A stretch of DNA of 64,000 bases from DATBLE01 sp963791425 (GTDB lineage Bacteria > Actinomycetota > Thermoleophilia > Gaiellales > Gaiellaceae). The translations under genes were made by a program, and so were the position numbers. Positions 33,079 to 42,349 of this stretch are shown piece after piece. The stretch spans positions 30,009-94,008 of the forward strand of contig CAWBSE010000007.1 in assembly GCA_963791425.1 (NCBI GenBank), given 5' to 3'. Every line of letters begins with the position of its first letter. Position 1 is the stretch's first letter. Below the pieces are notes generated by a model. The model was not told the origin of the DNA. It saw only the letters and a list, made by a program, of their open reading frames with translations, and did no database searches.

Positions 33079-33466
33079 ATGCCGCTTCAGATGACGATTG
33101 TTGAACGGGTGACGTTGCAGCGACGGATTGCAGAGGAGCGGGCGAAGCCAAGGCCCCCCTCGTTCGCGAGCATCGCCAAACGCGAGCACATCGCGGAAAG
33201 CACTGCGCGGAAACTGCACGGCGAGTGGTCGGAGATTCACAAGGTCTTGGATGCCCCGATTGAGGTGGTCGAAGAGGCAATCGACACCTTCACCGAGATG
33301 ATCCGCAGGCTCGCCGAGATCGAGCCAGCTAGCGGCAGGTGAGGAGAAGAACCGCAACGCGCAGATCGGTGCGATCCGGCTAATGGCCGAAATACTCGTC
33401 CGGAGACTCTCGCTGATGCTTCAAACGGGAAGCTTCCGAGAGACTTCGGGGCCATCAGACCGATGA
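33079..33466 (+). pseudogene. small HTH-like element protein, frameshifted
   Basis: ATG 33079 opens an 87-residue frame: MTIVERVTLQRRIAEERAKP, FASIAKREHIAESTARKLHGEW (helix-turn-helix-like), then EVVEEAIDTFTEMIRRLAEIE. At about 33330 the continuing sequence switches frame. AAGEEKNRNAQIGAIRLMAEILVRRL then reads to TGA 33464-33466. The composition and the HTH resemble small phage or plasmid proteins such as terminase small subunits, but there is no firm match. It starts the accessory region that ends with the tyrosine recombinase. Confidence 0.45.
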
Positions 33467-34329
33467 TGTTTACTGGCGTCGGAAGATGGTCGAGGTGGTG
33501 AGCGCCATCAGCTTCCGCCGGCGTGATCGACGATGTTGCGCGTGCTGGCGAGACTCCGAGCGCATGGAAGCCCGAACAAGACATAGCGCGGACGTGTCTG
33601 GACGCCTGCAGGAACGCGCCGCCTCGAGTCCGGCGGCATGCTCGTGACAGTTCCTGGAGCCGTGCAACCGGCGCACCGGCGTCGTGAGCCGTAGCGGTGA
33701 GGTGTCCGCCCTTCGTCGCTCTGGGTCGTCGCGGTGAGTAGGCCTTCCACCGCTCCCTTCTTGATGTTCGCCACCGTGCTGGCGGCAAGTAGACGGCATT
33801 CGTGTCGAGTGCTGTTTGAACGTCCGCGAGTGGCGTTCGGCTTCCTCGTTCAATCGCGTCGGCGTAGAGGATCGCCGTGGCGAGGTCGTTCTCGGTGAAT
33901 CTCCTTCATGAAGTCCGAGCCGGTCCTTTCAGCAGGGCAGCTGTGTAGCCAAGCCACGCGGAGGCGGTTCCGATCTCCTCCGAGTCCTCGTCGTTCATGA
34001 TCTCGTTCTGAGTCGGCCAAATGCTTGGCGACGGGGAGGTCGGCAACGAGCCGGGCCGAGATCGCTACGAGAGCAGAGTCGGCCCGAGCGTGCGCCGTCG
34101 GCACGCCGACGGCCCGGCCCAGTTTCCGGCGAAGAGTCCGACCTCGACGCGAGTACCTCCGCGGGAAGCCACCCGGATGCACTGGGCGACCGACAAGCGG
34201 CCGCTCCGTAGGCAGCGCGGAGAGCAGCGAACCAGGACTACCTCGTCGACACCTATGTCCGCCACGACGGTCGCTCTGTGAACGCCACGGACATGGTTGA
34301 GACTGTCCTGCCGTCCGGTTCTCTCGCGA
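33467..34329 (-). other. decayed accessory sequence, fragmentary minus-strand coding
   Basis: About 860 bases hold no intact recognisable gene. Minus-strand pieces in different frames look protein-like: NDLATAILYADAIERGSRTPL near 33830-33890, EEIGTASAWLGYTAALLKG near 33930-33990, and AHARADSALVAISARLVADL near 34045-34105. I cannot assign a family. The segment has lower GC than the flanks and lies between a broken HTH-like gene and a recombinase, which fits an eroding integrated element. Confidence 0.4.
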
Positions 34330-34539
34330 TCAGTGGCTGTGCTCATGCCAGAACCCGGGACAGGCTATCTCGAGCGCTGGGGAATCATCAAACGAACAGG
34401 CTTGACCAAGCGCTAGCAGGTAGTCAGTCGCCGGGATCTGCGGACCGGCGTGCGAGGCGAGGACGTCGCCAATCCTGACGTGCGCCTCCTCCGACCTTGC
34501 GCCTACCAGGCTGCTGACAACCTCGAGGGTGGTGCTCAC
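34330..34539 (-). CDS. small hypothetical protein (69 aa), divergent from the recombinase
   Basis: A GTG at 34539 gives 69 residues: VSTTLEVVSSLVGARSEEAH, then RIGDVLASHAGPQIPATDYLLALGQACSF, ending FWHEHSH. The composition is protein-like, with a regular helical N-terminus. No family is recognised. It is divergently oriented about 90 bases from the recombinase start, a position often taken by excisionase or regulator genes, but no DNA-binding motif is visible. Confidence 0.4.
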   Translation of the reverse strand: MSTTLEVVSSLVGARSEEAHVRIGDVLASHAGPQIPATDYLLALGQACSFDDSPALEIACPGFWHEHSH

Positions 34540-34629
34540 CCCCACAGCCCACCGGTACACTAAGTGCGTAAATTCAATGGCCCGGCGGCGCGTGAACGCC
34601 CCGGGCCCGGCACCAGGAGGTTAGTCCTG

Positions 34630-35637
34630 ATGCACGCTCACAGTAACCCGACGCTGGGACAGTCCCCATTGGCGTCGGCTTGCCCCGAGGGGGCGTTCGC
34701 CACCATCGCCGAGGAGTGGTTCGGCCGGCTGACGAATCTGCGGGCCAGTACACGGGCCCGATACGACAACGACCTGCGGGTTCACCTGATCCCACGCTTT
34801 GGTTCGCGGCCGATCTCCGAGATCGGCGAGGACGACGTCTTGGCGCTGATCGGCGACATGCGAGAAGCTGGCTACTCGCCGTGGTCGATCCGCCACTGTC
34901 TGACTCTTCTTCGGCGGATCTTCCGCCTCGCGCGTCGTCGAGAACTGATCGGACGAAATCCCGTCGAGATGCTCGAGCGAGCGGAGCTGCCGCGGGTTGG
35001 CCGACGCGTCCAGCGACTGCTGGACACCGATTCGATCGACCGTCTGCTGGCGGCGGCGCCACTCCGCTATCGGACGCTTATTGCGACCGCTGTCTTCACC
35101 GGTCTTCGACAGGGCGAGCTTCTGGCTCTGCTCTGGGATGACGTCGACCTCGAGCACGGTTTCATTCATGTGCGGAAGAACCTGGATCGGAACGGTGTAC
35201 GGGTTGCTCCCAAGACGGATAGCTCGGTGCGTGACGTCGTCCTGATGCCCGCGCTGGGTGAACTCCTCGTTCAGCATCGGATGGCCTCACGATTCTCGGG
35301 GCCTCACGATTTCGTCTTTGCATCCCAGTGTGGTACCGGGCTTGGCCACCGAAACGTTGCACAGCGCGGCTTCGATGTGGCAGCGTCGACGGCAGGGTTC
35401 AACGCGGCGAGCTCGGACAAGATGCATTTTCATGACTTGCGTCACACGTACGCGGCCTTGCTCATCGGGCAGGGCGCGAACGTGGTCTTTGTGTCGCGAC
35501 AACTCGGGCACGCGACACCGGACGTCACGCTCAGGGTGTACGGGCACCTCTTCGACAAGCACGTCCATGCCGATCGCGTAAGGGCACTACTCCAGCAGGA
35601 ATTCGAGTCCACACTAGGCCCACTCCTTGTCGTTTGA
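34630..35637 (+). CDS. tyrosine-type site-specific recombinase/integrase
   Basis: The start is ATG 34630, preceded by a strong AGGAGG 9 bases upstream; a longer GTG start at 34564 lacks such a site. The 335-residue protein has an N-terminal SAM-like core-binding domain (about 20-115: TIAEEWFGRLTNLRASTRARYDNDL). The catalytic domain has TGLRQGELLAL (Arg), HFHDLRHTYAALLIGQG (HxxR) and RQLGHATPDVTLRVYGHLF (His and nucleophilic Tyr). All active-site residues are present. It probably mobilised the surrounding remnant. No tRNA gene is adjacent, and the att sites were not found. Confidence 0.92.
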   Translation: MHAHSNPTLGQSPLASACPEGAFATIAEEWFGRLTNLRASTRARYDNDLRVHLIPRFGSRPISEIGEDDVLALIGDMREAGYSPWSIRHCLTLLRRIFRLARRRELIGRNPVEMLERAELPRVGRRVQRLLDTDSIDRLLAAAPLRYRTLIATAVFTGLRQGELLALLWDDVDLEHGFIHVRKNLDRNGVRVAPKTDSSVRDVVLMPALGELLVQHRMASRFSGPHDFVFASQCGTGLGHRNVAQRGFDVAASTAGFNAASSDKMHFHDLRHTYAALLIGQGANVVFVSRQLGHATPDVTLRVYGHLFDKHVHADRVRALLQQEFESTLGPLLVV

Positions 35638-35720
35638 AGGCGAGAAGGCCAGGGTCGAGAGCATCGATCGATACGTGGCGAAGGCCTGCGCCGCCGCGGG
35701 GCTCCGCTAGAGGGCGGGCC

Positions 35721-35747
35721 GGAGGGGAGGCCTCAGCCTCCCCCTCC
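35721..35747. terminator. strong hairpin between convergent recombinase and beta-helix genes
   Basis: The left arm is 35721-35731 and the right arm 35736-35747. They pair over 11 bp with one bulged C and a four-base CTCA loop. Located 84 bases after the recombinase stop and 10 bases after the beta-helix stop, it likely ends both transcripts, although neither strand has a U-tract. Confidence 0.5.
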
Positions 35748-35757
35748 GTTCAGCGCG

Positions 35758-37143
35758 CTACCCGCAGAGGCCGGGAGTCTTCGTGACGTTGAGGTTCCAG
35801 GTGTTGTTGTCGTCGTTGCCGGTCGAGACGTTCTTCAGGCCGGGGACGTAGTAGTCCTCGGCCCACATCCCGGTGTCGTTGTTCCCGGTCGCGGTGTTGC
35901 TGTCGAAGAGGCCGTTGCCGCATTCGTTGTAGTTGTGGATCTGGAAGCCGTCGTTGCCGTTGTCCTGGCCGAGGTTCTTCGTGGCGACCGTGTTGTCGCA
36001 CCAGCCGGAGAGGCCGAGGCCGTCGTTGTCGAAGACGAACCCGTTGTCGCCGTTGTTGATCGCCTTGTTGCCGGTGACGGAGGCATTGCAGGCCGCGCGG
36101 AGGTCGAAGCCGTCGTCGGTGTTGCCGACTGCGTTGTTCTTGTTGAACGAGGTGAAGAACGGATGGTTCGCCTGCACGCCGTCCTCGCCGTTCCCCTGGA
36201 ACGTGTTCCCGGAGATGGTCGAGCCGGTGCAGGTCGGCGCGGGCCCTCGCGTGCCGGCGACCGGCGAGGCGCAGTAGTACGGCTTGTCCAGGTAGAGGCC
36301 GGCGTTGGTGTTGCTGTTGCCGGTCGAGCCGGTCAGCGTCACCGCGCTGTACCCGGAGTCGTTGAGGCCGTTGGTGTCCTCCTCGAAGTAGAAGCCGATC
36401 GCGCCGCCGGTCGCGACGTCGCCGTTGTACGTGTTGCCGACGCCGTTGAAGCCGTATCCGCCGTCGAGGTCGGCGAACCCGAGCGTCACGCCGGGGACGC
36501 CTGTCGACGTGTTCTTCGACCAGGTGTTGTCGCTGCTCTGGAAGCCGACGAACGAGCCGTTCATGCCGCTCACCGTGTTCTTGGAGAACGTGCTCCTGGT
36601 CATCCCGATGCCGCCGATCCCGTACGCGCCGACCCCGTCGTTGCAGGTGCCGCTGTCCGTGGGCGCGCCGGTGTTGCTGACCACCACGCCGGTGACCTTT
36701 GCCTTGGACGCCCCCTGCAGGAAGACCCCGACCAGCATGGGAGAGGGGCACGGACCGCTGAAGTCGCCGTCGAGCACGATGTTCACGCCCGCGATCTGGA
36801 CCGTCGCCCCAGACGCCGCGACGCCCGTGGTGAAGTTCTTGATCGACCCGTTCTTGATGGTGACGTGGTCGTACGTCTGAGCGTCGACGCCGGCGTAGCC
36901 GTCCGGGCCGCCGCCGCCGGTGATGGTGTGCCCGTTCAGGTTGATCGTGACGCCGTTCGCGCCGACGGTGAGCCCGTTCGTGCCGCCCGCCGAGCAGTTC
37001 AGGTCGGACGCCAGCGTCACGTTCGATGTCACGGTCGATCCGCAGCCGACGAAGGCCTTCGACGCCGCCCCCGCCCCGCCGACGAGGATCACGCCCAGAA
37101 ACGCCGCAGCTGCGAACGCCGCGCCTAGCCTGACTTGCTTCAT
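35758..37143 (-). CDS. secreted right-handed parallel beta-helix protein
   Basis: The 461-residue protein starts at ATG 37143 with a signal peptide (about residues 1-27, FLGVILVGGAGAASKA). The mature part is a series of about 22-25-residue coils rich in Asn, Gly, Thr and Ser, as in NosD/pectate-lyase-like beta-helices: GVTINLNGHTITGGGG, STISGNTFQGNGEDG, ASVTGNKAINNGDNG, GLFDSNTATGNNDTG. Several Cys probably form disulfides. It is exported, possibly a surface or polysaccharide-interacting protein; no catalytic site is evident. Immediately upstream is a partial duplicate of its last about 75 residues. Confidence 0.85.
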   Translation of the reverse strand: MKQVRLGAAFAAAAFLGVILVGGAGAASKAFVGCGSTVTSNVTLASDLNCSAGGTNGLTVGANGVTINLNGHTITGGGGPDGYAGVDAQTYDHVTIKNGSIKNFTTGVAASGATVQIAGVNIVLDGDFSGPCPSPMLVGVFLQGASKAKVTGVVVSNTGAPTDSGTCNDGVGAYGIGGIGMTRSTFSKNTVSGMNGSFVGFQSSDNTWSKNTSTGVPGVTLGFADLDGGYGFNGVGNTYNGDVATGGAIGFYFEEDTNGLNDSGYSAVTLTGSTGNSNTNAGLYLDKPYYCASPVAGTRGPAPTCTGSTISGNTFQGNGEDGVQANHPFFTSFNKNNAVGNTDDGFDLRAACNASVTGNKAINNGDNGFVFDNDGLGLSGWCDNTVATKNLGQDNGNDGFQIHNYNECGNGLFDSNTATGNNDTGMWAEDYYVPGLKNVSTGNDDNNTWNLNVTKTPGLCG

Positions 37144-37173
37144 GTCATTCCCCCAGTTTGTGAATGCGTCCGA

Positions 37174-37539
37174 CTAGCTGCAGTTGCCGCCGGTCTTCGA
37201 GACGTTGAGATTCCAGGTGATGTTGTCGCCGTTGCCGGTCGACACGTTCTTCAGCCCGGGCACGTAGTAGTCCTCTGCCCACATGCCGGTGTCGGCATTT
37301 CCGGTCGCGGTGTTGCTGTCGAACAGCCACGCGCAGGTGTTGTAGTTGTGGATCTGGAAGCCGTCGTTGCCGTTGTCCTGGCCGAGGTTCTTGGTGACGG
37401 ACACGTTGTCGCGCCAGGCGTCGGCGCCCTTCGCCGTCAGAACCACACCGAGCCTGAATCGCGTCTGTTCGTCTCCTGCGGGTGAGATCGCGCCCGGCCT
37501 CGAGCCCGGCGGCCCCGCTGTAGCGAGAGGTTGACTCAA
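37174..37539 (-). pseudogene. truncated duplicate of the beta-helix protein C-terminus
   Basis: Residues about 45-121 of this open frame nearly repeat the final coils of the adjacent protein: TKNLGQDNGNDGFQIHNYN, SNTATGN-DTGMWAEDYYVPG and LKNVSTGN-D. They end in a similar NLNVSKT stretch with a terminal Cys. The first 45 residues are unrelated (proline and glycine rich), and no signal peptide is present. It is therefore a paralogous gene that lost its N-terminal part, or a tandem duplication remnant. Confidence 0.75.
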
Positions 37540-37599
37540 CTGCCGGGCCCGGCCTGACCCGGGCGGCGTCTTATCCCTCTCTCAGCGGCAGCCGGTAGC

Positions 37600-38439
37600 G
37601 TGCTGCGCGTGATTCGGGTGGCGGCTGGTGTGGTTGCGCTGGCGACGCTGGTCGCGGGCGCCTCGTCGGCGGGCGCGGCGCCGGCGGGCCGATACCACGC
37701 GCTGCGCATCTCGCACGACTCGCAGGTCTCGTCGAACTGGGCGGGCTACGCGGTCACCGGCGCCGATCCCGCCGACGGCTCGCCGGTCGCCTACACCGAC
37801 GTCACCGGCTCGTGGATCCAGCCGAAGGTGACGTGCACGCCCGGCACCGAGTCGTACTCGGCGTTCTGGATCGGGCTCGGCGGCTTCTCCGACGCGTCGC
37901 AGGCGCTCGAGCAGATCGGCACCGAATCGGACTGCACCTCCGGCGGGAAGGCGGTCTACGCCGCCTGGTACGAGATCATCCCCGCGCCGTCGATCCCACT
38001 GCGAATCGTGGTGCGGGCAGGCGACCGGATGACCGCCGCCGTCCTGGTCCAGGGGACGCAGCTGATCCTCCAGCTCACCAACGAGACGCGGCACGTGCGC
38101 GTCACCAAACGGGTGACGATGGCCGAGCCCGACACGAGCTCGGCCGAGTGGATCGCCGAGGCGCCGTCGACGTGCAGCTCGTCGGGGCGTTGCTCGACGC
38201 TGCCGCTGGCGAACTTCCGGTCGGTCGTGTTCTCACGCTCGGCCGCCACCGGGAGCGAGCACGCCGGCACGATCAACGACTCCGCCTGGAACGCGTCGTC
38301 GATCGAGCTCTCCGAGGGGCCGGGCGGGCCGCTCGACTCGCTCACCGGGCGCGCGTCGGGGGCGGGCGGCGCGACGCCGAGCGCGCTCTCGGCCGACGGA
38401 CGGGCGTTCAGCGTCGCCTGGCACGCCGCGTCGGGGTAG
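37600..38439 (+). CDS. G1 family glutamic endopeptidase (eqolisin)
   Basis: The 279-residue protein starts at GTG 37600 with a signal peptide ending near ASSAGAAPAG. Eqolisin features are SSNWAGYAV, GSWIQPKVTC (catalytic Gln), FWIGLGGFSD, LEQIGTESDC, AWYEIIPAP and SSAEWIAEAPS (catalytic Glu). Four Cys may form two disulfides. G1 peptidases are secreted acid proteases first known from fungi, with scattered bacterial members. It lies alone between a beta-helix gene and the polysaccharide locus. Confidence 0.9.
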   Translation: MLRVIRVAAGVVALATLVAGASSAGAAPAGRYHALRISHDSQVSSNWAGYAVTGADPADGSPVAYTDVTGSWIQPKVTCTPGTESYSAFWIGLGGFSDASQALEQIGTESDCTSGGKAVYAAWYEIIPAPSIPLRIVVRAGDRMTAAVLVQGTQLILQLTNETRHVRVTKRVTMAEPDTSSAEWIAEAPSTCSSSGRCSTLPLANFRSVVFSRSAATGSEHAGTINDSAWNASSIELSEGPGGPLDSLTGRASGAGGATPSALSADGRAFSVAWHAASG

Positions 38440-38441
38440 GG

Positions 38442-38600
38442 CTACCGCGCAGCGGTCGAAGACCGCCCATCCTCCACGGCCACCACCGTGACGCGATCTT
38501 CGTCTTCGAAGTAGGCGTAGACGATGATCATCCAGCGCCACGTACCAAGCAGGAAGCGTGCCCCCTCTCCGCGTCCACCGACTTCCCGACCTGGCCGGGG
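38442..38600 (-). pseudogene. RelE/ParE-like toxin C-terminal fragment
   Basis: Reading from about 38575 to the TAG at 38442, the translation GARFLLGTWRWMIIVYAYFE followed by DEDRVTVVAVEDGR resembles the last strands of ParE/RelE toxins (a WR-x-IY strand, then VxVxxVxDRR). An in-frame TAG at about 38580 and the absence of an N-terminus or antitoxin gene indicate a remnant. Confidence 0.35.
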
Positions 38601-38961
38601 CTACAGCAGTTGAGTCAAGCTGCCGTCCTCTATCAACCTCGCCAAACAGGCTCGAGGTCAGTCCCGAAGGGGCGGCTGTAGCTTTGTTGCGGTTGCGCGT
38701 GTGTCTTGTGCGATGATGTGGCCGGACGGCCTCAGCAGACGGGCCGCCGTCTCGGCCTCAGCAAATGGCCGAAGGGAGTTCTCGTCTTTCGATGGGAGCG
38801 AACTTCGATCCGAAAGGCAATGCCATGCTGAAAGCGTCGACAGTTGGAGATTAGGGGTTGGCTGGTTAGGATGGTGGCGGGGAGGCATGCGTGAAAACCG
38901 ACGTGAGGGGTAGACGGCTGGGCAATTGTGCCCCGCCGATCGGCAAGCGCATGAGTCGCTG
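38601..38961. other. intergenic leader of the polysaccharide locus
   Basis: About 360 bases hold no recognisable gene on either strand; open frames here have no family character. It probably contains the promoter for the plus-strand polysaccharide genes. Base composition falls visibly compared with the first 33 kb. Confidence 0.4.
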
Positions 38962-39239
38962 ATGCACGAAAGCTCGTCCCTGCACGAGTACCTCGACGTG
39001 CTGCGCCGGCGGAAGTGGCTCCTGCTCGAGGCGGTGATCGTCGTCCCCGCGGTCGCGATCGCCCTCTCGCTTCTCCAGGCGCCCAGGTACCAGGCATCGA
39101 GACGCTCGGCATCGTCGTGACCGGCGCGACCCTGGGCGACGCATACGGGTACGCCTACGGGTACGGATACACCGGCGAGTCGCGGCCGCGTGCGGAGGCG
39201 CCCCAGCCGGCGGCCCTCGAGTCGGAGCTGTGGTCGTGA
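38962..39239 (+). pseudogene. Wzz/chain-length determinant remnant with internal deletion
   Basis: ATG 38962 gives a typical Wzz start: SSLHEYLDVLRRRKWLLLEA, then a membrane helix (VIVVPAVAIALSLL) and QAPRYQAS. It then runs to a stop at 39120. In the +1 frame the sequence continues as ETLGIVVTGATLGDAYGYAYGYGY and ends at 39239, which is the tyrosine-rich tail of a longer Wzz/Wzc-like protein. The large central domain is missing, so this is a deletion derivative. The final TGA overlaps the next start. Confidence 0.65.
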
Positions 39240-40748
39240 GCGCCGTCCGAGAAAGGCCGGCTCCGCCCACCAGCGCCGCGACCGCGGCAACGGCTGCCGC
39301 GTTCGACGGGCGCGGCCCTCGGAGTCGTCGTCGCCGGGGATGGGTGACGCGGCGGGCGTTGCTCGCAGCGGACCTGCTTGGACTCACGGTGGCCTTCGTG
39401 CTCGCTGCACTCTGGACGGGACGCAACACCGACTACGGTTCGAGCTCACTCGGTGTCTTCGGAGAGACGGTCGTCTTCCTCCTCAGTCTCCCTCTCTGGG
39501 TTGTCGCAGCCAAGCTCTTAGGCCTCTACGACCGAGACGAGGAGCAGGTCGACCGCTCACGGGCAGACGACCTCATCGGCGTCTTCATGCTCGTCACGGT
39601 TGGTTCCTGGCTCGTGTTCCTGTTCACCAGGGTTACCCATCTGACAAACCCGAACGTCAACCGACTCCTCCTCTTCTGGGCCGGTGCCATCGGCTTGCAT
39701 TTTCCTCTTTCGGTTCGTCGCCCGCGCGCTCTGCAAGAGACATGGCAGCTACCGCCAGAACGCCGTGATCGTCGGCGCCGGCCACGTGGGTCAACTCGTC
39801 GCGCGCAAACTCCTCGACCACCCCGAGTACGGCGTCACCGTCGTCGGCTTCGTCGACTCGCAGCCGCGCGAGCGCGACGAGCGGCTCGGCGATCTGACCA
39901 TCCTCGGAGAGCCCAAGGATCTGCCCGACCTCATCCCGCAACTCGACATCGAGCGCGTCGTCTTCGCGTTCTCCGCCGAGCGGCACGAGGATCTGCTCCC
40001 GCTCCTGCGAGAGCTGGGAGACACCGGGGTGCAGATCGAGATCGTCCCTCGGTTCTTCGACGTGATCGGCCCCGGCCTCGACGTCCACAGCATCGAGGGG
40101 CTCCCCGTTCTCGGCATGCGGCCGTTCCGGCTCGAGCACTCGGCGAGGTTCCTGAAGCGGACTGTCGATTCGACGGTCTCCGGCCTTCTCTCTTCTTCTG
40201 CTGCGCCGCTCTTCGCGGTGATCGCGCTGGCGATCAAGCTCGACTCGCCGGGTCCGGTCTTCTTCCGGCAGGTGCGGATGGGCGCAGGGGATCGCACGTT
40301 CCGGATCTGGAAGTTCCGGACGATGATCGTGGACGCCGACGGACGTAAGGATGAGGTCGTCCAACTGAACCACCACCTCGCGGACGACCCACGGATGTTC
40401 AAGGCGCGTGACGATCCGCGCGTGACACGGGTGGGCCGATATCTGCGGCGCTTCTGCATCGACGAGCTACCACAGCTCATCAACGTCTTCACAGGTGAGA
40501 TGAGCCTCGTCGGCCCGCGTCCGCTGATCCTCGACGAGGATCAACATGTCGACGGCTGGGCCCGCAGACGGCTCGACCTGAGGCCGGGCATGACCGGCCT
40601 CTGGCAGGTGCACGGAGCCAGCGAGATCCCCTTCGACGAGATGATCAAGCTCGACTACCGCTACGTCGCCGGCTGGTCGCTCAAGACCGATCTCGAGCTG
40701 ATCGCCCGCACGATCCCGGCCGTCGTCCGCGAGCGGCAGGCGTACTAA
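39236..40748 (+). pseudogene. polyprenyl phosphoglycosyltransferase (WbaP/WcaJ type), one frameshift
   Basis: GTG 39236 begins the N-terminal membrane region (four helices, for example ALLAADLLGLTVAFVLAALW). A one-base shift near 39695 moves to the frame of ORF 39684-40748. That frame holds the CoA-binding-like domain (NAVIVGAGHVGQLVARKLL) and the catalytic Bac_transf domain: SPGPVFFRQVRMG, FRIWKFRTM, CIDELPQLINVFTGEMSLVGPRP, and RPGMTGLWQV. It transfers the first sugar phosphate to undecaprenyl phosphate at the inner membrane face. Total length is about 503 residues, normal for the family. Confidence 0.88.
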
Positions 40749-40894
40749 GAGGCCGCCCGGGGATCGTGTTGAGCAGGTCATGTTACGTCGGTTCGTACCG
40801 TGCTTAAGCGGCAAACTGGCGACGCCGCATGCCCTGACCACCCGGTTTCGACTCGACGGCACCCCAGCCCCCGTAATGTGACGCTCAACAGCTC

Positions 40895-42330
40895 TTGATC
40901 GCCAGGATCCGACCCACGAACTACTGGCTTGGTGGGACGGCCCTTGCGGCAGCGGGTTTAGGCGTGCTCGTCAGTCACTCGCCGAGGGCAGCGCTCGCCG
41001 CTCTGGTCTTCGTTGCGTTGATCGCAGTGGCCGCACATGTCGTCCGGGTACCCGTGACCCTTGTCTTCGCCGGGTCGATTGTCCTATCGAGTGCTCTGGT
41101 CGATCTGCCTAACAGGGTCCAGCCTGGTCGGTTCACAGCAAACGCGGGTCTGACAGTCGCGTACGCGTTCTTCGGCGCCATTGTTCTCGCTCTTTCACCC
41201 GCCGCAGCGGTGCGCAAGACGACGAGGTTGCTGTGGCCGTTCGTAAGTCTCTCGGCCCTGGCCTTGGTTTCGCTCGCGTGGGGCACACCATCGATTGCTG
41301 GGATCCAGAACATCTTGGTCCTTTTTCTGTTCATCGTGAGCGTCTTCTGCGGGATGAGCGTCTCCGAGCACGAACCGTCGCCCGGTCAGGTCGCAGCGAG
41401 GCTGTTCGGAGTCGGGTCAGTCACTGCTCTCGTGCTTTATGGCGGCAGCCTGATGCTGGGCGGTCTTGGAGGGGGAGCAGTAATCGGGAATCGCTCTTTT
41501 GCGCTTTTCGCACTGTTCATCGTCGCATGGGGCGCCGCAGGATGGCGCTACGGTGCGAATTCGGACGGTCGCTCGCGTTAATTGGGGGGCTTTTCATTCT
41601 GCTCAGTCTGTCGCGGATTGCGTTTGCGGCTGCTCTCGTCATCGTCTGCCTGGCGTGGCTGAATCTCAGAACATTCCGCAGCTGGGTGCAATTCGTCACA
41701 GCGATCGGACTTGCCTTGGGCGTCGGGTACTTCGCGCTCAAGGACATCGGGCCACTGCACGAGCGCTTCTACAAAGGCGATATCCAGCGGGTCGGCGGGG
41801 GCTTTTCGATCAACGTCGAGGGGCGCTCGCTATCTGGGCCACAACATGGCATTCGTATCTGACGTCCCCTGGATCGGCCACGGCGTCGGGTCCGCTGACG
41901 ACCTCATCAACCGTGTGTACTCGACGGCCGTCGGCCACCCGCACAACGATTATCTCCGTTTACTTCACGACTATGGACTGCTCGGCACCTGTTTGTGGGG
42001 CATCGGCTACGCGCTGCTATTGATGCGCACCTGGCGGGCTTGGCACGTCTCGACCGTCACGAAGCGAGAGGGTCGAACGCACGACTCGAGCAGCGAGCTT
42101 CGCATTCATGCCGCGGCCTTCCTCGCCTTGGTCGGTGTCGCGATTGCGATGATTACCGACAACGCAATCGTGTACATGTACGTTATCGGCCCTTTGGGCG
42201 TGTTGGTCGGTCTGTCACTGGGACTGAGCGGACGGTCTATTGACATGCGAGCCGCGAGGCTGGCCACGCCGATTCAGCGGGTAACCCCAACCGCTGATCG
42301 GCCCCGGGGGAGATCGGAGCGGATCTCATT
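40895..42330 (+). pseudogene. Wzy-like O-antigen/EPS polymerase, two or more frameshifts
   Basis: ORF 40895-41581 (TTG start) is an N-terminal run of six membrane helices. Near 41575 the sequence shifts frame and continues with ALIGGLFILLSLSRIAFAAAL. Near 41830 it shifts again to GHNMAFVSDVPWIGHGVGS and GHPHNDYLRLLHDYGLLG, the Wzy_C-type periplasmic motif, followed by two last helices ending at about 42240. It polymerises flipped repeat units in the periplasm. The exact stop is obscured by frame changes. Confidence 0.75.
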
Positions 42331-42349
42331 AACGCCGACTCCCCCAAGG

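Noticed and set aside
33467..34329. Several small open frames as genuine separate genes
   Set aside because: They are short, in mixed frames, without ribosome sites or recognisable domains; described instead as decayed accessory sequence.
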